From contig NZ_JAIQWW010000013.1 in NCBI RefSeq assembly GCF_020164455.1, positions 62,001 to 126,000 of the forward strand: DNA of 64,000 nucleotides, written 5' to 3'. Below the pieces are notes generated by a model, which was given only the letters and a program-made list of their open reading frames with translations, had not been told where the DNA came from and did not search any database. Both the position numbers and the translations under genes were made by a program. This document shows, piece by piece, positions 1 through 9,887 of this stretch; position 1 is the first letter of the stretch, and the number at the start of each line of letters is the position of its first letter. This stretch comes from Phyllobacterium chamaecytisi (GTDB lineage: Bacteria; Pseudomonadota; Alphaproteobacteria; Rhizobiales; Rhizobiaceae).

Positions 1-242
1 CTGCAACGAAATGGAACCAGATCCTTGTTCCAAAAGGCTTCGCCCACGGGTTTCTGACCTTGGAGGAAAATACCGAAGTCATCTACAAGGTGACGGATTA
101 TTATTCACCCGAGCACGATCGCAATATTCGTTTCGATGATCCTTCCATAGGTGTTGAATGGCCCTTCGAGGCCGCCGCTATTCAGCTGTCTGACAAGGAC
201 CGGAAGGCGCCCTTGCTCGATGGTGCCGATATCTTTCCCTGA
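1..242 (+). CDS. rfbC: dTDP-4-dehydrorhamnose 3,5-epimerase, C-terminal part
   Basis: The gene is cut by the left window edge; about 80 residues remain. They include the cupin segment VPKGFAHGF and the downstream [13 protein letters not shown] stretch, typical of RmlC. The family converts dTDP-4-keto-6-deoxyglucose to dTDP-4-keto-rhamnose, the third step of dTDP-L-rhamnose synthesis in the cytoplasm. rfbB starts 16 nt after the stop and rfbD follows with an overlap, so this is an rfb operon that supplies rhamnose for surface polysaccharide. rfbA is not visible and may lie upstream. The ending is complete (TGA at 240-242). Confidence 0.93.
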   Translation, partial: ATKWNQILVPKGFAHGFLTLEENTEVIYKVTDYYSPEHDRNIRFDDPSIGVEWPFEAAAIQLSDKDRKAPLLDGADIFP

Positions 243-258
243 GGAGCAATCGAATTTC

Positions 259-1329
259 ATGAAGATACTTGTTACTGGCGGCGCCGGCTTCATTGGATCA
301 GCGGTCTGCCGTCATCTTGCCGCCAACCCGAAGAACCATGTCGTCAATGTCGACAAGCTCACCTATGCGGGCAATCTCGCTTCATTGCGCCAGCTTGAAA
401 ACCATCCGAATTACAGCTTCGTCAAGGCCGATATCTGCGACGATGTGACTATCCTCGGCCTTCTCCGCAAGGAGAAGATCGATGCGATCATGCATCTCGC
501 AGCCGAGAGCCATGTCGATCGCTCTATCGACGGCCCGGCCGCTTTTATCGAGACAAACATCATTGGTACGTTCCGTATGCTCAATGCGGCGCTGACCTAT
601 TGGCGGGAACTTTCGGAGCCCAAGAAATCCGCGTTCAGATTCCATCATATTTCTACAGACGAAGTGTTCGGCGACCTGCCTTTCGACAGCGGTATCTTCA
701 CCGAGGAAACGCCGTACGCGCCGTCGTCGCCTTACTCCGCTTCCAAGGCTGCTTCGGATCATCTGGTCCGGGCCTGGCATGAGACCTATGGCCTGCCTGT
801 GGTGCTGTCGAATTGCTCGAACAATTACGGTCCCTTCCATTTTCCGGAAAAACTGATCCCTCTGGTCATTCTCAATGCCCTCGATGGCAAGCCCCTGCCC
901 GTCTACGGCGCCGGTGCCAATATACGTGACTGGCTGTATGTGGAAGATCACGCCCGCGCACTCGAACTGGTCGTCACCAAGGGCAAACCCGGCGAAAGCT
1001 ACAATATCGGTGGTCGCGCGGAACGCACCAATCTCAGCGTCGTCGAAACGATCTGTGATATTCTCGACAAGAAACGTCCCCGGAGCGGTAACCGGCATTA
1101 TCGCGACCTGATCACTTTCGTCACCGACCGGCCGGGCCATGATCGCCGTTACGCCATAGATGCCTCCAAGATAGAGCGGGAGCTCGGGTGGATGCCTGCG
1201 GAAACGTTCGAGACCGGCCTGGAGCGCACTGTGCAGTGGTATCTCGACAATGAGTGGTGGTGGCAGCCAATTCGCGGCGAGCGTTATGCTGGCGAGCGGC
1301 TCGGCGCAGCGGCCAAAGGAACGTCATGA
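259..1329 (+). CDS. rfbB: dTDP-glucose 4,6-dehydratase
   Basis: A 356-residue extended short-chain dehydrogenase, the usual RmlB length. The ATG at 259 puts the NAD-binding TGGAGFIGS motif at residues 6-14. A longer reading frame exists upstream, but it would run through the end of rfbC and lacks family similarity. The active-site pieces STDEVFGD and YSASKAASD (Tyr-x3-Lys) are intact. The enzyme removes water from dTDP-glucose to give dTDP-4-keto-6-deoxyglucose. It overlaps rfbD by four bases (ATGA), which indicates translational coupling. Confidence 0.96.
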   Translation: MKILVTGGAGFIGSAVCRHLAANPKNHVVNVDKLTYAGNLASLRQLENHPNYSFVKADICDDVTILGLLRKEKIDAIMHLAAESHVDRSIDGPAAFIETNIIGTFRMLNAALTYWRELSEPKKSAFRFHHISTDEVFGDLPFDSGIFTEETPYAPSSPYSASKAASDHLVRAWHETYGLPVVLSNCSNNYGPFHFPEKLIPLVILNALDGKPLPVYGAGANIRDWLYVEDHARALELVVTKGKPGESYNIGGRAERTNLSVVETICDILDKKRPRSGNRHYRDLITFVTDRPGHDRRYAIDASKIERELGWMPAETFETGLERTVQWYLDNEWWWQPIRGERYAGERLGAAAKGTS

Positions 1330-2210
1330 GGATTGTCGTTACGGGACGAGAGGGACAAGTCGTACGCAGCCTCATCGAACGGGCAGCATATCAGCCTTCA
1401 ATCGAGCTCATTGCTCTCGGACGCCCGGAGTTCGATCTGACGCGCACCGAAACCGTCTCTGAAGCAATCTATGCCGCCAGGCCAAATCTGGTCGTCTCTG
1501 CGGCAGCATATACGGCAGTTGATCTTGCCGAGGACGAACCCGAGCTGGCCCATGCCGTTAATGCAGTCGGTGCGGGAATTGTGGCGCAAGCTGCCGCGAC
1601 GGTAGGAGCCCCTGTAATCCATCTCTCCACGGATTATGTGTTTTCTGGAGAGGGTGATAGGCCTTATACAGAAACCGATCCGACTGGACCGCGCGGCGTT
1701 TATGGCCAATCGAAACTCGAGGGTGAAATGACCGTCGCTGCCGCCAACCCTCGCCATCTGATCTTGCGGACAGCGTGGGTCTATAGCCCGTTCGGCAAGA
1801 ACTTTGTGAAGACGATGCTCAAGCTGGCGGAAAGCCGCGACACCGTGTCGGTGGTTTCGGATCAATGGGGCAATCCCACATCAGCGCTCGATATAGCAGA
1901 TGCTATTTTGCGAGTTGCCGACCGGCTGCGGACAGACCCGGCATTCGATGCTTTCGGCATCTACCATCTCGCGGGCAGCGGCGACACGAACTGGAGCTCG
2001 TTCGCCAGGGAAATCTTTGCGGCAAGCAGCAAAAAAGGCGGTCCTCATGCCGAGGTCAGGGACATTCTTACCGCCGAATATCCTACAAAGGCCGCTCGTC
2101 CGCTTAATTCCAGATTGTCGACGGACAAATTCTTTGACGTCTTCGATGGGCGCGCCCCAAAATGGAATATTTCCCTTGCGCAGGTGATAGACAAGTTGGT
2201 CTCTTCCTGA
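1326..2210 (+). CDS. rfbD: dTDP-4-dehydrorhamnose reductase
   Basis: A 294-residue RmlD-family reductase, the last step of dTDP-L-rhamnose synthesis. The start ATG at 1326 overlaps the rfbB stop. The N-terminal Rossmann motif reads [12 protein letters not shown]. Also seen are STDYVFSG and YGQSKLEGE, which carries the catalytic Tyr-x3-Lys. No clear terminator follows; the next gene starts 128 nt later with its own ribosome site. Confidence 0.95.
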   Translation: MRIVVTGREGQVVRSLIERAAYQPSIELIALGRPEFDLTRTETVSEAIYAARPNLVVSAAAYTAVDLAEDEPELAHAVNAVGAGIVAQAAATVGAPVIHLSTDYVFSGEGDRPYTETDPTGPRGVYGQSKLEGEMTVAAANPRHLILRTAWVYSPFGKNFVKTMLKLAESRDTVSVVSDQWGNPTSALDIADAILRVADRLRTDPAFDAFGIYHLAGSGDTNWSSFAREIFAASSKKGGPHAEVRDILTAEYPTKAARPLNSRLSTDKFFDVFDGRAPKWNISLAQVIDKLVSS

Positions 2211-2338
2211 AAACTACTTCGGAATGATTAGTACCTCGGCCCGAATGCTTTAGTCAGTAATTGAAAAGAATGTTATTCTTGTTGGCATTCGCGATGAGTC
2301 AAAGACCATCTTGATCCAAGGCCGTTCACGGGGGACCT

Positions 2339-5300
2339 ATGGAGGATGTCAGGAAATGGTTGAACAAGCTGAAGCTTGATCACTTTGCCGATGCGTTCGC
2401 GGAATCTCAAGTCGACTTTGATAGTCTCCGCCTCCTCTCGGACAGTGACCTGCAGAGCATGCGGATTCCGCTCGGTCCCAGAAAAAAGATTCTCGCGGGT
2501 ATCGCGCGATTGATCGAAGAAGGCAGTGGCGAGCTATCGCAAATTTCGGGCGAGCGCCGTCCATTGACCATTCTGTTTTGCGATCTGGTGGATTCAACCG
2601 AATATGCGGTTCTGCTGGATCCGGAGGATTTCAGCAAACTGACGCGAGACTATCTGCGGCAATGCAACAATGCGGTGAGAAGCCACAACGGCATTGCGGC
2701 CAACTACATTGGCGACGCCTTTCAGGCACTATTCGGTTATCCTATTGCTGAAGAAGACGACGCAGAGCATGCACTTGCTCTGGCCTTCGATATTCTGAGG
2801 CTCGTACCCGAGATTTCGGTAGCAGAAGGACCGCCTTTACGGGTCCGGATAGGAATAGCAAGTGGCCTAGTGGTTGTAGGGGATTTTCTCGGAGCGCCTG
2901 CCGGCGTGTCTACGGTCGCCTTAGGATCGATACCCAACCTGGCACAGCGGCTCCAGACAATGGCGCAGCCGCAAACGATTTTGACGGATCAACAGACTCA
3001 CAACAATGCCGCCGGCGCATTCGAATTCACCGATCTTGGCCAGCAAACTTTAAAGGGTTTTTCCAAGCAAATACACGTCTGGCGGGCCGGAAAAGAGCGA
3101 ATTCTGGAGAACCGCTTCGCCAAACGAACTCAATTGACGGAACTTGTCGGCCGCCGCAACGAAATGTCCCAGGTGCTCGAACTCTGGCGAGAGGTGGTTG
3201 CAGAAAACCGCGGTCAGGCAGCGCTTGTTTCGGGTGAAGCCGGTATCGGCAAGTCACGGCTCATTTTCGAAGCTCAGCGCCGTATGCCGCAATGCACGTA
3301 TTTGACGCTTCAGTGTTCGTCCGCATACTCCAACAGCGCTCTGTTCCCATTTCTCACATTGCTCAAACGCTATGCCGGAATTCATGGCGACAATCCCGCG
3401 CAGGGTCTGGAAAAACTCGAGGCAATTCTCGCTCTGAGCGACGTTCCCCTCGCTGAATCCCTGCCTATATTTGCGGGTTTGCTTTCCATCGACCAGCGGC
3501 GTTACCCACCGTCTGAACTGACGGCCCCACGGCAGCGCAGTGTTTCGCATCGGATAATCATTGACTGGCTCCATCACGTATCGCGTATCAACCGCGTCCT
3601 GTTGTCGATCGAGGATGAACAGTGGATCGACCCTTCTTCGAGCGATGTGCTTGAGGCGCTCTTGGAAGAGGTGGCATCGTTCCCGATGCTGATCCTCATC
3701 ACAACGCGCGAGAAGACACTTCGCAGGCCGTTGAAGGGCGAAAACTTGCACAAGATCGCACTCAAGCGGCTAAGCGACTACGAAGCTCGTATGCTCGTCA
3801 GCAATGTTAGCGGCGGCAACCCCCTGCCGAGCGAAATTCAAACCTCTGTGCTGAACAGAGCCGAAGGTGTTCCTCTCTACGTCGAAGAATTGGCGCGGAC
3901 AGCTCTGGAGACAGGCGGCCCACTCTTTCCTTCGGAGTCAGAGGTGCGGGAGCAGTCCGTCGGGGTCCCGAATTCGCTGCAATCTTCGCTGTTGTCGCGT
4001 CTCGACAAACTTGGCCCTGGCAAGATGATCGCTCAAACCGCCTCTGTCATTGGACGGGAATTCGATCTCAAGTTGCTAAGCCGACTTAGCGGCTTGTCGG
4101 CCCGTTCATTAAATTCCGCATTGCGCCACCTTGTCGAGTCGGGATTATTCGCACCCCAGCCAAACCGGAAGAGCTACATATTCACACATGCGTTGCTCCA
4201 GGAGGCCGCACACGACACTTTATTGCGAGAACGTTGCCGCGAACTTCATGGCAAGGTTGCGGAGGCCATTCAGAAGATCTATCCCAAGTTGGCAGCGGAA
4301 CACCCCGAGCTCTTGGCGCAACACTATTCCGAAGCAGACGAGTTGGAACGGGCAGCAGACTGCTGGCTTGCTGCAGGTCTGAATGTTGGCAAGACCTGGG
4401 CCAAAGTAGAAGCCGCAAACATGTTTGCACACGGCGTAGAATGCCTGCAGAAGCTTCCGGCTACGCTTGAGCGCAAAGGGAAGGAGTTGAGGCTCTGGCT
4501 GGAGATCGGCGACGTGCACTACGCGACATTTGGATATGTCACGCGCGAAGGTAGCGATGCTTACCGAAATGCAATGCGGTTGAGTGACGAGCTCGGTGAT
4601 ACGGAATCGCCTGTCCGGGCGCTCGACGGTCTCTTCGGTACGGCCTTCAATTCTGCGCACTTTGCCGATGCCGAATGGGCTAGTGACCGGTTGCTCGACA
4701 TCGGCAGAAAACGCGATCATATCAAGGCCCGGGTATTGGGACTGCAGTTCAAGGGTATGAGCCTGTTTTCTCAGGGTAATCTCAAAGGTGCCCGTGATTA
4801 TCTCGAACGTTCGCTTGGGTACGAAGCACATAAGGCCACAATCGGCAGCGACTTTCCGAGCATGCCGATGCTTTATCTCGCTTGGACATTGCATTTGCTC
4901 GGTGAACATCAAAGGTCAATTGACCTCTATGACGCTGCGGAACTCGATGCACGTCAGCAGTCGGCTTACAGACTTGCCGCCTGCCTTGGCAATGGCTGCA
5001 TTCTGCTGGCACTGCGCAACGATGTCATCAAACTACGCGAGCTAACCAACGAGCTCATTCCTTTGGCAACGGAGAACGGATTTCAGCTGTGGCTGAATAT
5101 GGGCTCGTTCTTCGAGGGCTGGGCCATGGTCCGCGCTGACCGCAACTTTGACGGCTTGGAAAAGATGCGGAAGACCTGCGATAACCTCGGCGATCAGGAG
5201 ATCGACAAATCTTGCTATCTGGGGCTGCTGGCGGAATGCTATCTCCAGGCTCAGGCAATCGAAAAGGCATCTGACGCCGTTGACGAAGCGCTGGATCTCG

Positions 5301-5533
5301 TGAGCAACACCAATGAAAACTATTTCACCGCGGAGCTGCTCCGGCTGAAAGGCGAAGTGCTGCGCAAGAAAAATGCGACCGGCTTTGCCGAAGCATTGTT
5401 TAAAAAAGCCATTGCTTTTGCGCGCAAACAAGGAGCGCGCTCGTGGGAGCAGAAGGCCACCCAAAGCCTGACGGAACTGAGGCGTTCGTTCGATGGAGAA
5501 ATCAAGAATGATCGGCCTTCTTCAATCGCATGA
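2339..5533 (+). CDS. SAM domain / class III nucleotide cyclase / AAA ATPase / TPR protein
   Basis: A 1064-residue cytoplasmic multidomain protein. Residues 1-65 look like a SAM domain (LDHFADAFAESQVDFDSL, then LGPRKKIL). Residues about 75-245 form a class III cyclase homology domain with the metal-binding FCDLVDST, the GDAFQALFGYP hairpin and NLAQR, which keeps the Asn/Arg pair. Walker A VSGEAGIGKSRL begins the ATPase domain near residue 297, and the last 400 residues are helical TPR-like repeats. The ATG at 2339 follows a GGGGG ribosome site. Such proteins are usually signal-responsive cyclases or regulators; the signal is unknown. The gene overlaps the convergent downstream gene by 12 nt. 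Confidence 0.87.
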   Translation: MEDVRKWLNKLKLDHFADAFAESQVDFDSLRLLSDSDLQSMRIPLGPRKKILAGIARLIEEGSGELSQISGERRPLTILFCDLVDSTEYAVLLDPEDFSKLTRDYLRQCNNAVRSHNGIAANYIGDAFQALFGYPIAEEDDAEHALALAFDILRLVPEISVAEGPPLRVRIGIASGLVVVGDFLGAPAGVSTVALGSIPNLAQRLQTMAQPQTILTDQQTHNNAAGAFEFTDLGQQTLKGFSKQIHVWRAGKERILENRFAKRTQLTELVGRRNEMSQVLELWREVVAENRGQAALVSGEAGIGKSRLIFEAQRRMPQCTYLTLQCSSAYSNSALFPFLTLLKRYAGIHGDNPAQGLEKLEAILALSDVPLAESLPIFAGLLSIDQRRYPPSELTAPRQRSVSHRIIIDWLHHVSRINRVLLSIEDEQWIDPSSSDVLEALLEEVASFPMLILITTREKTLRRPLKGENLHKIALKRLSDYEARMLVSNVSGGNPLPSEIQTSVLNRAEGVPLYVEELARTALETGGPLFPSESEVREQSVGVPNSLQSSLLSRLDKLGPGKMIAQTASVIGREFDLKLLSRLSGLSARSLNSALRHLVESGLFAPQPNRKSYIFTHALLQEAAHDTLLRERCRELHGKVAEAIQKIYPKLAAEHPELLAQHYSEADELERAADCWLAAGLNVGKTWAKVEAANMFAHGVECLQKLPATLERKGKELRLWLEIGDVHYATFGYVTREGSDAYRNAMRLSDELGDTESPVRALDGLFGTAFNSAHFADAEWASDRLLDIGRKRDHIKARVLGLQFKGMSLFSQGNLKGARDYLERSLGYEAHKATIGSDFPSMPMLYLAWTLHLLGEHQRSIDLYDAAELDARQQSAYRLAACLGNGCILLALRNDVIKLRELTNELIPLATENGFQLWLNMGSFFEGWAMVRADRNFDGLEKMRKTCDNLGDQEIDKSCYLGLLAECYLQAQAIEKASDAVDEALDLVSNTNENYFTAELLRLKGEVLRKKNATGFAEALFKKAIAFARKQGARSWEQKATQSLTELRRSFDGEIKNDRPSSIA

Positions 5534-7372
5534 GACGTCAGCATAGAGAAGATGATCGGCCTGCCCATAGGTGACGTTGCTTTGGTCGAAGCAAAATCTC
5601 TTGGGCACTATGCGAACGAGGTAACGGCGATTGCATTGGGCAGGCAAATCCAGCTTGAAGGTCCGCATATCCTTTGACGGAACGGGATCGGTGAATTTCG
5701 AGTGGCCGAAGTAGGATACGTTGCGGATCAGCGTGGCCGAACCCGATGTCCCCGTCTCGCCGTCTATAGCGATAAAATTCTTATCCGTCGCTTCCTCCAA
5801 ACCAGGATAATCCAGTGGCGACGGCGCTGCACCTGATGTCGGGATTTCCGTGAACTTGACCGCCACATTGAACCGGACGTCGTCTCGTTGCGGAATATTG
5901 CCGTAACTATTCAGATAGCGCCAGCTCAACCGAATTACCCGGTCGGCAATTGCTTCTATGCCGTCTGACCGTACAACGGCAATGGACAGGTCCTCAGGTT
6001 TCGAACTATCGCCCTGCGCCTCCGCTTCTGGTGCGGGACAGGACGTATAGAGCGGTGCATAAGCGCACTCGTTTCCCCCTGCGCCCCATAGACAATTGCT
6101 CAACACGCTCCAGTCGGAGGCACTGATTTCGGGTGGTAGAGCCGACAATTCATTTCCATCGATCGGAACCATCCAGGGATGAATTTTCCCCGCGCCGGAT
6201 CGGGACGCCCACTTCGTCCTGTGAGAGTTTATTTCCCGCAACTTCCGCTGCTCCGCCCTGAGCCGAAGAGACTGAGACCTCTTCGGATGTGCAATGACGG
6301 GGTCTCGTGCCACTGCATCGGCTGCAAAGCGCTGCCCCGTCGTTTGCGTCGTCAAGGTATGACACTCGGTGCAGTTTCCCGTCGGATCCCGGACTGTCAT
6401 GGCGCGCTCGAGATCGATGCCATAGGTGGCAGTGTAACCGGATCCTATAACGCGGAACGGTGTTGACCTGCTCCGCGGCGCGGCGGGGAGCAAATTGCCC
6501 AGACTGAAGGCGGGCGCTCTCGGATCATGATTTCCGGCAAGATAGCCTACTCTTGCTTGCTGAATATTGGGGTTGATGACATAGGCACTTTTGTTGTCGT
6601 GGCAAGCGGAGCATTGCACCTGGAATGTCGGATCGTAAAGGACTTCTGCCTCCGCTCGGCCTTCGCTGTCGTGATAAGAACGGCCGCCAGGCGGCACCAA
6701 TTTCTCCGACCAGTCGAATTCACTCCAGTCTTTTCTGCCGTCAAAGAACACAATCTCGCCGGAGCGCCTGTTGAACCCGATAACGCCGAACAGCGCAAAC
6801 TTCGGATTTGAGCGCTGCCAATAGGGGATGGGTTCTACCTCAAGGCTGTGGCTCGACTTGCGGCAAAGGAAAAGCCATTCCACATCGCCATTTTCGACAC
6901 GGTTCAGTCTTGAGTTCAGCCCGCAATAGGTTGCGCTTCCAGTCAGTGAAGGCTTGTCACATCGCGCAACACCGCTTGTCCATTTGACCACCCTCCCCTC
7001 GCTATCGCGATGCTCGAATTCCAGTGGATGCCCTGCCTTTCCCGGATTCGGTTTAAGATCGACAATATTGCCGTCGATTTGCAGGGGTATTGTTTTGGCC
7101 GCACCGTCCGTGCAGTCCCCGTCGGGAACCGGACCGAACACAGCGCGTGTCTCATCCCCGAACCGGGTGATTGTGTCGCCGCTCGCCGACGCCGGCTCCC
7201 AAAGGAAATGCCCATTCCAGCGCTGCACCGCCTTAGCAAACGAAAGCTCATCAAACCCAAGACCACTGTTGCTGACGGGCCTCATGTCGCTGCCTTGGGA
7301 ATTTCTCGCCAAACCCTGAGTGAGGGCGACGACCGCAGCTCCGACAATGAAGATTTGGCTGATGTGCCTCAC
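5522..7372 (-). CDS. exported protein with two c-type haem-binding motifs
   Basis: A 616-residue protein with an N-terminal signal peptide (hydrophobic IFIVGAAVVAL). It has two CxxCH motifs, CSACH at residues 254-258 and CTECH at 334-338, plus additional cysteines (CNRRYLVRIVPKRFC near the C terminus). Covalent haem attachment in the periplasm is expected from the motifs. No enzyme domain is recognised, so a redox role is inference. It is the last gene of a minus-strand operon, 18 nt below the NTF2-like gene, and its 3' end overlaps the convergent cyclase gene. Confidence 0.8.
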   Translation of the reverse strand: MRHISQIFIVGAAVVALTQGLARNSQGSDMRPVSNSGLGFDELSFAKAVQRWNGHFLWEPASASGDTITRFGDETRAVFGPVPDGDCTDGAAKTIPLQIDGNIVDLKPNPGKAGHPLEFEHRDSEGRVVKWTSGVARCDKPSLTGSATYCGLNSRLNRVENGDVEWLFLCRKSSHSLEVEPIPYWQRSNPKFALFGVIGFNRRSGEIVFFDGRKDWSEFDWSEKLVPPGGRSYHDSEGRAEAEVLYDPTFQVQCSACHDNKSAYVINPNIQQARVGYLAGNHDPRAPAFSLGNLLPAAPRSRSTPFRVIGSGYTATYGIDLERAMTVRDPTGNCTECHTLTTQTTGQRFAADAVARDPVIAHPKRSQSLRLRAEQRKLREINSHRTKWASRSGAGKIHPWMVPIDGNELSALPPEISASDWSVLSNCLWGAGGNECAYAPLYTSCPAPEAEAQGDSSKPEDLSIAVVRSDGIEAIADRVIRLSWRYLNSYGNIPQRDDVRFNVAVKFTEIPTSGAAPSPLDYPGLEEATDKNFIAIDGETGTSGSATLIRNVSYFGHSKFTDPVPSKDMRTFKLDLPAQCNRRYLVRIVPKRFCFDQSNVTYGQADHLLYADVSCD

Positions 7373-7390
7373 TAGCGCTTCCGATGAGAT

Positions 7391-8041
7391 TCAACGCGCC
7401 CGGAATTGGATTTTGCGCCCGTCGGTGATGAGCGTGATCCTCGAAAATTTCCAGACACCACCTTCCCGCTTGAACACGGTTCTGAATGCAGCGGTGTAGT
7501 CGAGCACCGGCGTTTCGATATCCGGGTGCTGAAGCGTCACCGCCAAACTCGTTTTCCCCTGGATGGTGTTTGTGTCCACGGAATTGAGCAGTATGTTGCT
7601 TTCAATATGCCGTGTCTGCGTATCCTGCGCCGTAAGTTCGTTGAAAACGCCGTTGAGATATATCTCCAGCGTGTCCTTGTCGGTCCTCTTGAGAATTTGT
7701 TCTCCCGCCGCATTGCACAATTCATAGAATACATCGTCAGTAAAAAGCCCGTCCAGTTGACCGAAGTCGTGATCGTCCAGAGCCCAGTTATAGCGATGAA
7801 TCAATTTCAAAATTGCCCTGGCATCCACGGGTCCGGGGTCGCTGGGATTTATCAGCCAGTCTGACTGCGGATGGTTATCACAGGCTGGTCCAGGGGCAGG
7901 CCCTCCCGTTGAAGGCGCACTTCCAGCCGCCTTCGTTTGTGCTATGGCCGCTCCGGCAAAGGCGAGGCAGAAGCTGAAACCGATCACCGAAGCTACCATT
8001 CTAGCGCGGTGGGTAAAAAGCGTCCTGTATGTGTCTGACAT
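7391..8041 (-). CDS. exported SnoaL/NTF2-like protein
   Basis: A 216-residue protein with an N-terminal hydrophobic signal (MVASVIGFSFCLAFAGAAIA). A mature domain of about 140 residues then begins ARAILKLIHRYNWALDDHDF and contains GLFTDDVFYE, typical of SnoaL-type cone folds that bind small ligands or act as isomerase-like enzymes. It lies between the haem protein and the metallopeptidase with gaps of 18 and 16 nt, so the three are probably co-transcribed. No substrate can be named. Confidence 0.75.
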   Translation of the reverse strand: MSDTYRTLFTHRARMVASVIGFSFCLAFAGAAIAQTKAAGSAPSTGGPAPGPACDNHPQSDWLINPSDPGPVDARAILKLIHRYNWALDDHDFGQLDGLFTDDVFYELCNAAGEQILKRTDKDTLEIYLNGVFNELTAQDTQTRHIESNILLNSVDTNTIQGKTSLAVTLQHPDIETPVLDYTAAFRTVFKREGGVWKFSRITLITDGRKIQFRAR

Positions 8042-8057
8042 CCCAACCTCCTGTCGA

Positions 8058-9485
8058 TCATGACTTTGAGCAGACGTGCCTTGGTCCGCAGTTGAATCTG
8101 ATTCTGATCAAGTGAAGTTCTTTACCTTCACGCTGAAGACGGTGCGTGGTATGCGCCAGAGCAGGATCCTTGCTTTCCTTGTCACCGTTGTCACCCTTGT
8201 TGTACTTGTCGCTAACATCACCGTAGTTGACGAGGCCCTTCATAAACAATTGATCGACAAACGCTGTGGCAGCGGCTTCGGGGCTGGTCGGCTCCATTGA
8301 TCGTCCGTCCGGGGTTGCGCTTCGGGCAATAGACTTTGCCGCGTCTGCTGGTATTTGAACGAACAAAGGCTCTTTCAGGCCATAACGGGATGATTCCAGC
8401 CGAGCGAGTTTCGGCAAGGCTTCGTCACCTACCCTTTCGGAATTCGTGTCAACTGCACCATTCAGCACCGACATGATACGGGACGCCGATTCAAGTGAGA
8501 GGATGCAGCGCCGGACAAAAGCATCTCGAAAAATTGCCAGATATGCAGGATTTTTCAGGGTACTTTTCTGCACCATCTCGGCGGCCACTTCCGCATAATA
8601 GCTCGGCACAATCCGGGCAGATTTGACGGCATCGACCATTATGTCTCGCATGTCCTCCGTGACCTTGAGCAATTGAGCAGACGTTGGTGCAGGATAAAGG
8701 GCCAGCATACCTGCCATTGCTTCGAACAAGGCACCGGTGAAAATCCGCGAGAACGAATGACGATCCGAAGAAAGCTGTGTTGTGTGAGCACTCAGTGGCA
8801 GGGGGGTGGGGTCACAGTAGCAGAAAGGGTTCACCGCATTGCGCAGGCAATCCGGCTCCGCGTCGTTAGGAGAGATTAGGTAAAGGGCTGTACCGAATTG
8901 CTGAGCAATTCGCGACAACCTTGAGCTGACGTAAAGACTCCCGCCCGTCACTGCCAGAGATGCCAGAACGGAATCTCGCATCGACGGAATTTGGAGTGAA
9001 CACAATATTGCACTCATATCACCGAACGATTCATGAAACGCTTCGATTTCCAGGGCAAGCGTGTTCCAAAGAAGTTCCTCGATCGCATCAAGCATGGCAT
9101 GACCCAGTTCATGGCAAAGCATATCCGGGCTGGCAACAGCGTATATGGTTGCTGCGGATGATACCCCGTAATAGAAATTCAACGCTTGCCGGTCGTAGCC
9201 GGCGTTCCATCCGGGACCTACCTCGAGTCTCACGGTAAGGGCAGGACCGCGAAACCATTGCCCCCTCACGACGTTCGGACCCCAAAAATCCGCGCCTCGC
9301 CGCAAAGCTGCGGCAGCGTTCCAATACCTGAATTGCGGCGTGTTTGAATGTTGGCTGGTGGCAAGAGCCGGTGGCGGAAACGTATATTTGAAAGGGATCT
9401 GTCCAATGTTCGGTTTGGCAGCCATAACCAATACACCGGGAGAAGCAGGATCGTCCTCCCAAATCAGAATTTGCTGAGCGGCCAT
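8058..9485 (-). CDS. putative gluzincin-type zinc metallopeptidase
   Basis: A 475-residue protein with HELGH at residues 125-129 and HESFGD at 151-156. This spacing matches gluzincins (thermolysin-like), where HExxH gives two zinc ligands and a downstream glutamate gives the third. The rest is not recognised. I chose the ATG at 9485 because a GGGGGA site lies just upstream; a start 39 nt further out lacks one. No signal peptide is visible, so its route outside the cell, if any, is unclear. It is the first gene of a three-gene minus-strand operon. Confidence 0.6.
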   Translation of the reverse strand: MAAQQILIWEDDPASPGVLVMAAKPNIGQIPFKYTFPPPALATSQHSNTPQFRYWNAAAALRRGADFWGPNVVRGQWFRGPALTVRLEVGPGWNAGYDRQALNFYYGVSSAATIYAVASPDMLCHELGHAMLDAIEELLWNTLALEIEAFHESFGDMSAILCSLQIPSMRDSVLASLAVTGGSLYVSSRLSRIAQQFGTALYLISPNDAEPDCLRNAVNPFCYCDPTPLPLSAHTTQLSSDRHSFSRIFTGALFEAMAGMLALYPAPTSAQLLKVTEDMRDIMVDAVKSARIVPSYYAEVAAEMVQKSTLKNPAYLAIFRDAFVRRCILSLESASRIMSVLNGAVDTNSERVGDEALPKLARLESSRYGLKEPLFVQIPADAAKSIARSATPDGRSMEPTSPEAAATAFVDQLFMKGLVNYGDVSDKYNKGDNGDKESKDPALAHTTHRLQREGKELHLIRIRFNCGPRHVCSKS

Positions 9486-9887
9486 AACACATCCCCCAAT
9501 GATCAAGACTGCGCCAGCGGGCACAGTGTTTTTGTTCGGAGCTCTGGCTGTTATTCACACTTGCGAATGCGGAGACAGCTTATAAACGCTGTTATAAAAT
9601 CGAAAATGTAGAGCTATAAAAATGTGCCCCGGGCAGATTCATTGTATTGATTGCCCTATTGCACAATCACAGCTCCCCCGTAAGGTAAGTCGATTGATTG
9701 TTCACTTACCCTGTATGATATAGCAATCTTGAACAACTATGAATACATAGAACGGCTTAGTCTGATTACCGCCCATCTCCCACCCAAATGGGTATAGCCG
9801 AATTGCAGGCTCTTCTTTTTCTTCATCTGACTTCACAATACGTCGAAGAAATGGACGCAAGTTTTGCGGACTGGATGGAGAGACGCA
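9486..9887. other. divergent intergenic region upstream of the glycine-rich gene
   Basis: This 402-nt AT-richer region separates the minus-strand metallopeptidase operon from the glycine-rich/type I secretion locus. It should hold both promoters. I see one inverted repeat (annotated separately) next to a TATGATA sequence, and no credible gene. Confidence 0.6.
9684..9710. promoter_or_regulatory. inverted repeat, possible operator for the glycine-rich gene
   Basis: Perfect 7-bp arms GGTAAGT (9684-9690) and ACTTACC (9704-9710) are separated by 13 bp. A -10-like TATGATA begins 3 nt after the right arm. This is a plausible regulator site about 180 nt upstream of the ATG at 9888. The cognate regulator is unknown; the LuxR protein at 15.5-16.2 kb is a candidate by position only. 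Confidence 0.4.
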
